Part shown: positions 25,954 to 34,138 of the stretch, piece after piece
Numbering within the stretch: the first letter of the stretch is position 1
Layout: each line of letters opens with the position of its first letter
Assembly (NCBI RefSeq): GCF_036962685.1
Contig: NZ_JBALOP010000013.1
Span: forward strand, 1 to 64,000
DNA length: 64,000 bases
Direction of reading: 5' to 3'
Origin: Ferdinandcohnia sp036962685
GTDB taxonomy: Bacteria > Bacillota > Bacilli > Bacillales > Bacillaceae_L
The notes under the pieces: generated by a model
Seen by the model: the letters and a program-made list of their open reading frames with translations, nothing else
What the model was told of the DNA's origin: nothing
Databases searched by the model: none
Position numbers and translations under genes: made by a program

Positions 25954-26715
25954 TTAGTCCATTACTAATCCGCCGTCAACGACAAGATTCTGCCCTGTTA
26001 CACCTTTGCTCCAAGGAGATGCAAAGAAAAGAACTGCTTTTGCAACATCCCCTGGTGTCGTGACTTTTTGAAGTGGAGTAGAATCCTTAATTAATTGGAA
26101 AACTTCTTCAGAAGTGGCAGAACTCGCATCGGTTGTTTGAAGTAATCCTCCTGAAATCATGTTAACGTTAATGCCGTATGCACCAAGATCTTTTGCCATG
26201 TTTCGTGTGAATCCTAGTAGTGCCGCCTTACTTGTGTTGTAATCGTGATAAGCAACGACTGGATTTTGAAAAAGATTTGTGCCAATGGTCACAATGCGTC
26301 CAAAGCCTAGTTCCTTCATATCACTAACCGCAGCCTGGGTCGTATGTAAAGCTCCTCGGATTGCACCTTCAAGCTGTGCATGATAATCCTCCCAAGAAAT
26401 ATCTTCTGCGTTTTTTCTTGCGATGGGGTCAAATCGGAAATTAATTAAGGCATTATTTACAACTGTTGTGATAGGTTGGTCAAAATATTTTTTCGCTTCA
26501 GCAAATAAGTGTTGTACCTGTTCCCGATTCCGCACATCTGCATGAATGGCAATCGCATTTTCACCAATTTCGTCTTTTAAAGAATGAGCTTTTTCTTCAC
26601 TATTGAAATAATTAATAACCACTTTCGCTCCTTCATTAGCAACTGCTTTTACAATTTCACTCCCTAACCCACGTGCGCCGCCTGTAACGAGAATAACCTG
26701 ATTCTGAAGTTTCAT
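25954..26715 (-). CDS. SDR family oxidoreductase in the TPP regulon
   Basis: A 253-residue classical SDR: cofactor motif TGGARGLGSEI (about 11-21), NNAL in place of NNAG near residue 88, catalytic YNTSK (about 161-165) and the C-terminal GQNLVVDGGLVMD. Because it is the first gene behind a TPP riboswitch and precedes thiW, a role in thiamine precursor salvage is likely. I recall THI-element-linked oxidoreductases of this type (called OarX in comparative-genomics work), but the reaction is not known to me. Annotation by similarity alone would be 3-oxoacyl-ACP reductase. Confidence 0.88.
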   Translation of the reverse strand: MKLQNQVILVTGGARGLGSEIVKAVANEGAKVVINYFNSEEKAHSLKDEIGENAIAIHADVRNREQVQHLFAEAKKYFDQPITTVVNNALINFRFDPIARKNAEDISWEDYHAQLEGAIRGALHTTQAAVSDMKELGFGRIVTIGTNLFQNPVVAYHDYNTSKAALLGFTRNMAKDLGAYGINVNMISGGLLQTTDASSATSEEVFQLIKDSTPLQKVTTPGDVAKAVLFFASPWSKGVTGQNLVVDGGLVMD

Positions 26716-26752
26716 TCTAGTAGCCTCCTATTATGATAGATAAGAAAAACGC

Positions 26753-26786
26753 AAAAAAGCCAGATCCACATGAATGGACCTGGCTT
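26753..26786 (-). terminator. TPP riboswitch terminator
   Basis: On the minus strand AAGCCAGGTCCA / TGGATCTGGCTT (one G-T pair) forms a 12-bp stem followed by TTTTTT, between the aptamer and the SDR start. Confidence 0.9.
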
Positions 26787-26814
26787 AAGTAGTAAGAAAA
26801 AAATGGAAGTTTTC

Positions 26815-26910
26815 CACTCTACTTTCCTCCGCCGGTATTACCCGGATCAGGTCCAAAGGGTTAAAAAACGTCCGTTTTTCTCTCAGCCCAATCGGGCACC
26901 CCTAGTAGTT
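26815..26910 (-). promoter_or_regulatory. TPP riboswitch (THI element)
   Basis: Minus-strand sequence contains AGGGGTGCCCGATTGGGCTGAGAG, then after a variable arm TTGGACCTGATCCGGGTAATACCGGCGGAGGAAAG. These two blocks are the invariant parts of the thiamine pyrophosphate aptamer. The downstream terminator implies transcriptional repression by TPP. Confidence 0.98.
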
Positions 26911-26992
26911 TGCGAATATTCTTTCTTTAAGCATAGTATGTTTACACAAAAATGTAAAGGTATTTGATGCTTTTAAAGTGTGAGCCCTGGCT

Positions 26993-27655
26993 TTAAATAT
27001 ATTTACTACCTTCTCTGACACTAAGTTTCGACAATGTGTTTTCTTTTATAAATTGACGAACTGAATCTGGATTCGTCTTTGAATACTCACGTAAGGACCA
27101 GCCGATTGCTTTTTGGATGAAAAATTCCTTACTATCTGCATTGGCTTTTATGTATTTGTAAAGGAATCTTTCATTTGTTTCTTCCTTATATTTTAGTTGA
27201 AACAGAATCGATGAGCGTTTCAGCCATAAGTTGTCACCGAATGCCCATTTTTCAATCTTCTTTTCTATGATGCTTGGTGTTTCCTTTGCGATCTTTCCTA
27301 CTAAATGTGGTGCAATTATATCGACCGTATCCCACCAAGATTTTGTAGTAATAAGAATTTCAATAAATTCCAAGTGGAAGATATTTAGTTTCTTGATGGA
27401 CTTGACTAAGCAGTCCTGTGCCGCATATTGGTATTCTCGTTCATCTTTCATCCATAATTGTTTTACTAGTTCAAGATCAATTTCCAGCTTTAAAATACCT
27501 GTTTCTTTATAAAAATCGCGCATTAATTCTCTTCTTAACGGTGATTTTATTCCAAGGAATGGGAACAGATTTCTCATATATTTCTGCATCGGAACTGCAT
27601 TTTCATCATTCCGATTTTTTTCAAATAATTCAACGAGATTGTTTAATTCGTTCAT
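26993..27655 (-). CDS. DNA alkylation repair protein (AlkD-like, HEAT repeats)
   Basis: A 220-residue all-helical protein of the AlkD family. Conserved pieces are QKYMRNLFPFLGIKSPLRREL near the N-terminus, ITTKSWWDTVDIIAPHLVG (about 105-123), the LWLKRSSILFQL helix and FIQKAIGWSLREYSKTNP near the C-terminus. AlkD removes positively charged alkylated bases such as 3- and 7-methylpurines. The ATG at 27655 has GGGAG 6 nt upstream; an earlier ATG at 27694 is poorly spaced. Single gene. Confidence 0.92.
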   Translation of the reverse strand: MNELNNLVELFEKNRNDENAVPMQKYMRNLFPFLGIKSPLRRELMRDFYKETGILKLEIDLELVKQLWMKDEREYQYAAQDCLVKSIKKLNIFHLEFIEILITTKSWWDTVDIIAPHLVGKIAKETPSIIEKKIEKWAFGDNLWLKRSSILFQLKYKEETNERFLYKYIKANADSKEFFIQKAIGWSLREYSKTNPDSVRQFIKENTLSKLSVREGSKYI

Positions 27656-27714
27656 GTCATGCTCCCTTATTACGTTTCCTTTATTGTACTTCATATCCTT
27701 TTTTAAGCAAAATG

Positions 27715-27764
27715 AAAAATACCACCTTTTCTATGTATGAATACGTACGAAAAGATGGTATTTT
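27715..27764 (-). terminator. Long terminator hairpin
   Basis: On the minus strand AAAATACCATCTTTTC pairs with GAAAAGGTGGTATTTT (one G-T pair) over about 16 bp, then TTTC. It follows the 43-residue ORF at 27772-27903 and supports that ORF being transcribed. Confidence 0.85.
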
Positions 27765-27771
27765 GATTTTC

Positions 27772-27903
27772 CTACTGCATTTTAATAGGAGTTACGACTG
27801 CAAATAGGTTTTCTGTTGGATTGTTTAGGTTGACTTCGATTACTTTGTACCCATCCTTGTCCTTGTAATCATTTGTAACTGGTGTTTTAATCTCGTTGCT
27901 CAT
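27772..27903 (-). CDS. Small hypothetical protein, 43 residues
   Basis: An ORF starting MSNEIKTPVTNDYKDKDGYK and ending FAVVTPIKMQ. It has a proper AAGGGAAG site about 8 nt before the ATG and is followed by a long terminator, so it looks like a genuine one-gene unit. It is hydrophilic with a C-terminal beta-like stretch (KVIEVNLNNPTENLFAVVTPI). I do not recognise it. Confidence 0.6.
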   Translation of the reverse strand: MSNEIKTPVTNDYKDKDGYKVIEVNLNNPTENLFAVVTPIKMQ

Positions 27904-28067
27904 TGTTTTGTACTTCCCTTCTAACTGTTTTCTCACACAATAAGTAGTATATGAAGGGCAACCAAAAATGTGCTTACTTTTTATAAAAAAATTTCAATAT
28001 GAGTATCATGTGTAAAAAGAACCTTAAAAAGCCATATTAGTATTATAAATGGGAAAGGATGGAAGTT

Positions 28068-28211
28068 ATGAAGGAAGATCAACATTTAAAAAATCAAGTT
28101 CTTTATATCACAAATCCTGCTTACGATGCTTTACAATCAGAAAATCTTCTTGAGTCAAATGATGCAGAAATTCATCGCGAAAACTTCGTTCAATCGGATT
28201 TAGAAAAATAA
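28068..28211 (+). CDS. Small acidic hypothetical protein, 47 residues
   Basis: An ORF starting MKEDQHLKNQVLYITNPAYD and ending ENFVQSDLEK. GGAAAGG lies 9 nt before the ATG and a strong hairpin follows the stop. It is acidic with no membrane segment. Not recognised. A second ATG three codons upstream (28059) lies too close to the ribosome binding site. Confidence 0.55.
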   Translation: MKEDQHLKNQVLYITNPAYDALQSENLLESNDAEIHRENFVQSDLEK

Positions 28212-28218
28212 GTAGAAA

Positions 28219-28256
28219 AAGGAGGACAATTCTGACATTGTTCTCCTACTTTTTTT
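28219..28256. terminator. Terminator between convergent genes
   Basis: GGAGGACAAT / ATTGTTCTCC (one G-T pair) forms a 10-bp stem and TTTTTTT follows on the plus strand. A weaker A/T run on the other side may serve the minus-strand gene. Confidence 0.8.
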
Positions 28257-28701
28257 AATCGATTGGTGTAATTTCTACATTTAAAACGCCGACACTCGGG
28301 GATGCACCTAAAGCTTCGAACGCTTTACGGTGAAGATTGATTCGATTTGCTGGGAATTTCTTCACCTGATCGACTACTGTTACGATGATGTCTTGATTTG
28401 GGACAAACGACACATTTCGGATTCGTAATCGTTGACCACATTTAAATGGGCTATTTTCACCAACCGCCACAGTCATATTGTTATCATAGGACCATCCAAT
28501 CTCACATTTTGTTGGTACACCACCCCATGTCCAAGTGGCTTTGCCTAAAATCGTTTCAGGATTTCGATTCCAATCCCAGCCATAATAAGGTACAGGGTAT
28601 TGTGGCAAGTACTGCTGGTAATAGTACTCATCATACATATTACGTGGTTCCAAGTATCCGTGACAATAAGGGCAATAATAACCAGACGTTTGTCTTATCA
28701 T
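28255..28701 (-). CDS. DPBB-fold (RlpA/expansin-like) protein with CxxC N-terminus
   Basis: A 148-residue protein. The N-terminus has YYCPYCHGYLEPR, a zinc-knuckle-like half site, followed by a Tyr/Pro-rich stretch (YYYQQYLPQYPVPYYGWDW). The C-terminal ~90 residues match a double-psi beta-barrel: ATWTWGG, KCGQRLRIRNV, VTVVDQVKKFPANRINLHRKAFEALG and a closing VLNVEITPI strand, as in RlpA-like domains. There is no signal peptide, so a spore-coat or cytosolic location is possible. The catalytic Asp of lytic members is the D in VVDQ. Function unknown. Confidence 0.72.
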   Translation of the reverse strand: MIRQTSGYYCPYCHGYLEPRNMYDEYYYQQYLPQYPVPYYGWDWNRNPETILGKATWTWGGVPTKCEIGWSYDNNMTVAVGENSPFKCGQRLRIRNVSFVPNQDIIVTVVDQVKKFPANRINLHRKAFEALGASPSVGVLNVEITPID

Positions 28702-28804
28702 CTCTCTTCTTCTCCTTTAAAACCATTATTTTCGTCTACTTAAATGTATGTTAGAGGACAATTATTGGTTCCTGTTTCGAATTTGCTTTGATGTTTTGTT
28801 TACA

Positions 28805-28839
28805 TAAAAAAAACGACCCTTCTCTTAAAGGATCGTTTG
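28805..28839 (-). terminator. Terminator of the tctCBA operon
   Basis: On the minus strand AAACGATCCTT / AAGGGTCGTTT (one mismatch or G-T pair) forms the stem and eight T follow. Confidence 0.85.
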
Positions 28840-28851
28840 TGCTTTTGAATA

Positions 28852-30384
28852 TTAGACATTTGTTTCTAGATCTGATTGTGCTGCATTTTTACTATTTCTG
28901 ATTTTCTTCACTAGTGTATTTATCATAGGGACAATAACAATTAATACAATAAAAATCGTAATTACTAGAGAAATTGGTCTTTGAACGAATGTTAACAAGT
29001 TTCCGTTCGTAATTTCCATGCTTCTTCGGAAATTTTGTTCTAATAATGGTCCTAGTACAAGAGCCATTACTGCTGGTGCTAGCGGAAAATCAAATCGTGT
29101 CATCCCATAGCCAACTAGACCAAATGCAAATAACAAGATTAAATCAAACTGATTAAAGTTAATTCCATATACACCTAATACTGAAAAAGCGACAACCCCC
29201 ACGAATAGTGGAACAGTTGGTAATTTTAAAAGGGATGCAAATACCCCTACTAGTGGAAGATTTAATATTAATAGCATGACATTACCGATGTACATGCTGG
29301 CAATAATCGCCCAAAGAAGTGTTGGATTCGAATCAAACATGCCCGGTCCTGGCTGTAGGCCATACATCATAAAAATAAACATTAACAGTGCTGTAGTTGC
29401 TGACCCAGGAATACCGAGGGTAAATAATGGAACAAGAGCTCCACCAACACCAGCATTATTAGCTGCTTCTGGACCAGATACCCCTTCGATTGCCCCTTTA
29501 CCAAACTCCTCTGGATTCTTGGATAACTTCTTTTCCATACCATATGAAAGGAAGGAAGCTAATGATGGACCAATACCTGGAAGAACTCCGATTAAAAAGC
29601 CTAGTACTGAACCCCTTCCAAAAGGACCGATTGATCTTTTCCAATCTTCCCTTGTCATCCATTGCGATCCTTTAATTTTTTGAATATTCATCTTTGAAGA
29701 TTTGCCCTTTTTCGCCATATTTTCTATTGCTTCAGGAATAGCGAACAATGCGATCGCAATTAATACAAAGTCTATTCCGTCCAATAAATTTGGGACTCCA
29801 AAGGTAAATCGAGGGACACTTGTTTGCAGGTCCATTCCAACCATGGCGATTGAAAGACCGAATAAAGTTGATATATAAGCCTTTAATGAAGAACCTGTTG
29901 TTAAGCTTGATACCATCGACATTGCTAAAAGAATGAGTAGAAAATATTCTGCTGAACCAAAATAATAGGCAGTCTTAGCTAAAACGGGTGCAAGTAGCAT
30001 TAAGCCAACCGTTGCAAGCGTCCCCGCAATAAACGAACCAATCGCAGCAGCAGATAAAGCTCTACCTGCTTTTCCTTGCCTGGCCATTTCATAACCATCA
30101 AGAGTTGTAACAATAGAAGCTACTTCTCCTGGTGTTTTTATTAGAATTGCTGTTGTCGAACCACCATACATTGAACCATAATAAATTCCAATTAGCATAA
30201 TCAGACCGGACATTGGTTCTAATCCATATGATAATGGAATCAAGAGGGCTATGGCTGTAATGGGACCAATTCCCGGTAAAATCCCCGTTAATGTTCCGAT
30301 TAATACTCCTATGAATGCAAACGCGAGTGTTTCTAATGTTAACACTGCACTAAATCCTGAGATAATATTAGATAGAATATCCAT
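28852..30384 (-). CDS. tctA: Tripartite tricarboxylate transporter, large permease subunit TctA
   Basis: A 510-residue membrane protein with about 12 helices. Hallmarks are the two glycine/proline-rich repeats GTLTGILPGIGPITAIALLIPL (near residue 35) and GFLIGVLPGIGPSLASFLSYG (near residue 260), plus SMYGGSTTAILIKTPGE and GGALVPLFTLGIPGSATTALL. It is the channel subunit of a secondary, binding-protein-dependent carboxylate importer. The ATG is taken at 30384, with a G-rich AGGGGG site upstream. It is the last gene of the carboxylate catabolic operon. Confidence 0.95.
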   Translation of the reverse strand: MDILSNIISGFSAVLTLETLAFAFIGVLIGTLTGILPGIGPITAIALLIPLSYGLEPMSGLIMLIGIYYGSMYGGSTTAILIKTPGEVASIVTTLDGYEMARQGKAGRALSAAAIGSFIAGTLATVGLMLLAPVLAKTAYYFGSAEYFLLILLAMSMVSSLTTGSSLKAYISTLFGLSIAMVGMDLQTSVPRFTFGVPNLLDGIDFVLIAIALFAIPEAIENMAKKGKSSKMNIQKIKGSQWMTREDWKRSIGPFGRGSVLGFLIGVLPGIGPSLASFLSYGMEKKLSKNPEEFGKGAIEGVSGPEAANNAGVGGALVPLFTLGIPGSATTALLMFIFMMYGLQPGPGMFDSNPTLLWAIIASMYIGNVMLLILNLPLVGVFASLLKLPTVPLFVGVVAFSVLGVYGINFNQFDLILLFAFGLVGYGMTRFDFPLAPAVMALVLGPLLEQNFRRSMEITNGNLLTFVQRPISLVITIFIVLIVIVPMINTLVKKIRNSKNAAQSDLETNV

Positions 30385-30396
30385 ACGCCCCACCCC

Positions 30397-30876
30397 CTAA
30401 CCTAATGGACCTAAAGGTAAATACACAGAAAGCAAACGATCAAATACGAAATATACTGTTATCGAAAAAACTAATGAATAAATAATATTTCGAATCCAAT
30501 GTTTTCTATCCAAATACATTGATAGACCTAATATAAATAACACTGTAGAAATTACGTATCCTAAAGGAACGAATAAAACCACATATCCAAAAAGGATGAG
30601 TGAAATAAGGATTACCTTCTTTTTATCCTGTTGTTCACCTTCCTCCTGTTCCCCTTTTACCTTAACTATTTTGGATTTATTTTGACGTAACTCTACTAAA
30701 CCAGAAATAATAAGGATGATAGAAGTTAGGATGAGAAGTATTCCTATAGCCCCCGGAAAAACGGATGGTCCAATTACCACAGATCCTGATGGAGATGGTG
30801 GTAATCGGAAAGCCATTATTGTAAATATTATTGCAAAGGCTAAAACCACCGAACCTGAAATGATATTTTTATTCAA
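30397..30876 (-). CDS. tctB: Tripartite tricarboxylate transporter, small permease subunit TctB
   Basis: A 159-residue protein with four hydrophobic helices and a charged cytoplasmic loop (VKVKGEQEEGEQQDKKK) between helices 2 and 3, the usual size and layout of TctB. The N-terminus (GSVVLAFAIIFTIMAFRLPPSPSG) fits the family. It lies between tctC and tctA, 12 bp upstream of tctA. Confidence 0.9.
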   Translation of the reverse strand: MNKNIISGSVVLAFAIIFTIMAFRLPPSPSGSVVIGPSVFPGAIGILLILTSIILIISGLVELRQNKSKIVKVKGEQEEGEQQDKKKVILISLILFGYVVLFVPLGYVISTVLFILGLSMYLDRKHWIRNIIYSLVFSITVYFVFDRLLSVYLPLGPLG

Positions 30877-30919
30877 ATGACCACCTCTATTTCTTATTTT
30901 TCGATGTAAGAAAAATAGA

Positions 30920-31951
30920 TTATCTTTTTAGCTGTCCTGTTTTTTCTAATCCTGCTTTATAAGCATCGTTTGCTTCATTTAAATAATTTTGGAATTCTTC
31001 ACCCTTCATAAACGTCGTTTCCCATTGGTTCTTTTCGGCTAAATCTTTCCAAGTTTCTGTTTGAAGTGCCTTTTCGATTACATTTTCCCAATATTTCACT
31101 GCTTCTTCTGGCATATCTGGAGGCCCCATAAGTCCGCGCCAGTTACCAAATGTAACATCAATTCCTTGCTCAATTGCGGTAGGAACGTCCTTCATAACTC
31201 CACCAAGTCTTTCTTCACTTAAGACACCAAGTGCACGGAATTCACCTGCTTCCATTTGAGCAGTGAATTCACTAATTCCGGAAATGGCTACAGCAAGGTC
31301 ACCATTTAATAAGGCATTCGTAATTTCTCCGCCGCCTTCATATGAAATAAAGTTAATTGCTGTAGCATCCCCATCCACGGCATCAACTAATAAAGCAAAT
31401 GGAAGTTGATCATCACCAGAAGCCCCAACAGCAACCTTTTTTGAGTCAGCCTTGATATCATTTAATAAATCTGTAAGTGTTTGATATTTTGAATTAGTTG
31501 GTACAACAACCGTATAATATTCTGTCATAAGTCGTGCAATCATCGTAACATCCTCATATGAATAATCTGATAAAGCACGAAGATAATTGGACATGATAGG
31601 AGTTGATGTAACACTAAGCTTATCAATCTTGCCTTTGTTTGCTGTTACAAGCTGTGACAGTGATACTGCTCCAGTTGCACCAGGCTCGTTTATAACAGGT
31701 ACTGGAAATTCAACTAATTTTTCTTTTGTAAACACCTCAACTAATGCGCGCGCAGTCAAATCCCAACCACTTCCAGGAGCAGCTGGTGCAACAAGGCTTA
31801 CTGGTTTTCCCTTTTCATAAACTCCTTTTTCAGTTTCACCAGAATTTGATTGATTACTATTGGAACTTGAACTGCTACATCCAGCCAACACGACTAAGAC
31901 AGATAAAACCACGATAAATAATGATGACCACTTAGACTTTACTAATTTCAT
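30920..31951 (-). CDS. tctC: Tripartite tricarboxylate transporter substrate-binding lipoprotein TctC
   Basis: A 343-residue extracytoplasmic solute-binding protein of the Bug/TctC family. A lipoprotein signal ends in LVVLAGC with the lipidated Cys at 25, followed by a Ser/Asn-rich linker. The mature protein has VSLVAPAAPGSGWDLTAR and FPVPVINEPGATGAVSLSQ, the conserved ligand-contact regions of TctC proteins. It binds a carboxylate outside the membrane. It lies 20 bp downstream of the lyase gene. Confidence 0.95.
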   Translation of the reverse strand: MKLVKSKWSSLFIVVLSVLVVLAGCSSSSSNSNQSNSGETEKGVYEKGKPVSLVAPAAPGSGWDLTARALVEVFTKEKLVEFPVPVINEPGATGAVSLSQLVTANKGKIDKLSVTSTPIMSNYLRALSDYSYEDVTMIARLMTEYYTVVVPTNSKYQTLTDLLNDIKADSKKVAVGASGDDQLPFALLVDAVDGDATAINFISYEGGGEITNALLNGDLAVAISGISEFTAQMEAGEFRALGVLSEERLGGVMKDVPTAIEQGIDVTFGNWRGLMGPPDMPEEAVKYWENVIEKALQTETWKDLAEKNQWETTFMKGEEFQNYLNEANDAYKAGLEKTGQLKR

Positions 31952-31970
31952 TACACTTCCCCCTTTTCTT

Positions 31971-32918
31971 TTAATTACCTATTTTTTCTTGTGTTTCTGG
32001 CGCAGCATGAGTTTGGTATGCTGGCCCAACATTATAGATGGTACTTTCTAATTTATGTCCTACTAATCTTTCAACATCCTTTGAGATAGCTAGAAGTTTA
32101 TTTAAATTAGTACCACTTTGAAGGTTCATTAGGTTGAGCATGTGTACAAGATCCTCTGTTGCTACATTTCCTGTAGCACCAGGTGCATAAGGACAGCCAC
32201 CCAAACCACCAATTGAAGAATCGAAATATAATACTCCAGCCTCAATCCCTGCTAACACATTGGCTAGTGCCATGCCTCTTGTATTGTGAAGATGAAGGCT
32301 AAATTCCACATCTGGGAACCGATTGATCAGCATTTTCATTGTTTCATAGACAAGCAATGGATCTGCACAACCTATCGTATCAGCAACACCAATATGCCGA
32401 ATTCCCATAGAATGATAAGCTTCTGCTGTATAAAGCACACGTTCAAAAGGAACTTTCCCTTCAAAAGGACAGCCTAGTGCTGTTGCCATCCCACCTTGCA
32501 CTGTTACATTATGTTGATGGGCAATTTGAACTACTTTTTCATGTTCCTTCAAACTTTCATCAACACTTTTATTCGCATTGGCCCGACTATGGGAATCAGA
32601 GACAGAATGCATTAATTCCCATTCATTTGCCTGCATCGGAACAGCTCGTTCAGCTCCTCTTTCATTGGGCACAAGGACGCTGTAAGTCACTCCTTCTTGA
32701 CGTTCAATATTTTTCATGACGATCTCCGCATCTGCTAATTGAGGTACAGCTTTCGGATGAACGACAGAAGTGACTTGAATAGAATGTACGCCTGTTTTTG
32801 ATAAACGATTAATCAACTTAATTTTTTCTTCAGTTGGTATAAATGCCCTTTCCATTTGAAGTCCATCCCGGGGACCAACATCTTTAATTTTGATAAAATC
32901 ATTGATTTCCCATTTCAT
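31971..32918 (-). CDS. HMG-CoA lyase family protein (HMGL-like aldolase), first copy
   Basis: A 315-residue TIM-barrel lyase. The catalytic start KDVGPRDGLQ (Arg17-Asp18), metal histidines in SLHLHNTRG and the C-terminal loop GGLGGCPYAPGATGN with the catalytic Cys all match 3-hydroxy-3-methylglutaryl-CoA lyase. Because it stands with CoA-transferases and a TTT transporter, cleavage of another 3-hydroxyacyl-CoA such as (R)-citramalyl-CoA is equally possible. Its start overlaps the end of the upstream CoA-transferase by 4 bp. A second copy lies at 37022-37918. Confidence 0.9.
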   Translation of the reverse strand: MKWEINDFIKIKDVGPRDGLQMERAFIPTEEKIKLINRLSKTGVHSIQVTSVVHPKAVPQLADAEIVMKNIERQEGVTYSVLVPNERGAERAVPMQANEWELMHSVSDSHSRANANKSVDESLKEHEKVVQIAHQHNVTVQGGMATALGCPFEGKVPFERVLYTAEAYHSMGIRHIGVADTIGCADPLLVYETMKMLINRFPDVEFSLHLHNTRGMALANVLAGIEAGVLYFDSSIGGLGGCPYAPGATGNVATEDLVHMLNLMNLQSGTNLNKLLAISKDVERLVGHKLESTIYNVGPAYQTHAAPETQEKIGN

Positions 32919-34105
32919 ATGATACCCTCCTTTATTAAAGCTTCAATTTCTTCATGTGTATAGCCAAGCTGTGAGTATACATCCATATTGTGTTCTCCTA
33001 TGCTAGCACCTGTTTTACTTACTGAACCTGGGGTTCTAGAGAACTTTGGTATCACGCCAGAGAGCTTTATCTTTCCAAAGGTTGCATGTTCAACCTCGAT
33101 GATAGATTGTCGTGATTGATACTGGGAATCATTAAAGATATCTTCCATTGAATAAACGGGAGAAATGGGGACTCCATTTTTATCGCAAAGTTCTTGAAGT
33201 TCTTTTGCTGTAAATTTTCCGATCCAGTCGGCCACCAAACTCATTATTTCTGACCGGCGTTTTTCCCGGGCTTTATTGGTAGAGTAGTTCGAATCGGTAA
33301 TCATATCCTCTCTTCCCATAATTTTAGCTAACCGATAGAATGTCCTATCAGTGCTGGTAGTTAGAACCATCCACTTCTTATCAGCCGTTAGAAATGTTCC
33401 CACTGGAACTGCTAAACTATTATCGCTTCCTTGTCTTTCCGTTATGATGCCTAGTTGGTCATATGAAGCGACGAGTACATCTAGCATCTTGAACATGGAT
33501 TCATACAGGGATACATCAATTTCTTGTCCTTCCCCACCATATACATCCCGGTGATAAAGAGCTACAACAGCTCCAATTGTTGCAAATAACCCAGCCACAT
33601 AATCAACGAGCGATATCGGAGGTGATAATGGTGCTCGGTCTGGTTCTCCATTTATATACGTATAGCCGCTAAATGCTGTAGCAGAAGTCCCAAAACCTGC
33701 AAGCTCCCGATTTGGACCTGTTTGTCCATAGCCACTAATTCGGACAATAACAATATTAGGATTCACTTCCCGCATACGCTCCATTGTTATTCCCCATTTT
33801 TCAAGTGTCCCGGGACGAAAATTTTCGAATAATACATCTTGGTTAGCTAACAATTTCAAAAATACTTCTTGCCCTTTTTCTTTTCGAAGATCAAGGGTAA
33901 CAGTTTTTTTATTGCGCGAGACAGTTGCCCATGGTATTGATTCATTTTGCTTCATTGGCTGAAACCCTCGAACTGGATCACCCTTTCCCGGAATCTCTAC
34001 TTTAATAACCTCGGCACCGTAATCTCCTAATAATGCAGCTGCAAATGGTGCAGCATAGACTGTGGCAATATCCAAGACCTTTAACCCTTTAAGTGGGCCA
34101 GTCAT
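32915..34105 (-). CDS. CaiB/BaiF family CoA-transferase, first copy
   Basis: A 396-residue class III CoA-transferase. The N-terminal segment LKGLKVLDIATVYAAPFAAALLGDYGAEVIKVE and FENFRPGTLEKWG are typical, and the catalytic Asp is D168 in SLVDYVAG, at the place of Asp169 in formyl-CoA transferase. It transfers CoA between carboxylic acids without ATP. It is translationally coupled to the following lyase gene (4-bp overlap), which points to activation of the acid that the lyase then cleaves. Confidence 0.93.
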   Translation of the reverse strand: MTGPLKGLKVLDIATVYAAPFAAALLGDYGAEVIKVEIPGKGDPVRGFQPMKQNESIPWATVSRNKKTVTLDLRKEKGQEVFLKLLANQDVLFENFRPGTLEKWGITMERMREVNPNIVIVRISGYGQTGPNRELAGFGTSATAFSGYTYINGEPDRAPLSPPISLVDYVAGLFATIGAVVALYHRDVYGGEGQEIDVSLYESMFKMLDVLVASYDQLGIITERQGSDNSLAVPVGTFLTADKKWMVLTTSTDRTFYRLAKIMGREDMITDSNYSTNKAREKRRSEIMSLVADWIGKFTAKELQELCDKNGVPISPVYSMEDIFNDSQYQSRQSIIEVEHATFGKIKLSGVIPKFSRTPGSVSKTGASIGEHNMDVYSQLGYTHEEIEALIKEGII

Positions 34106-34138
34106 TCAACCACCCCTTTTTAATTGAATAGTAAACCT

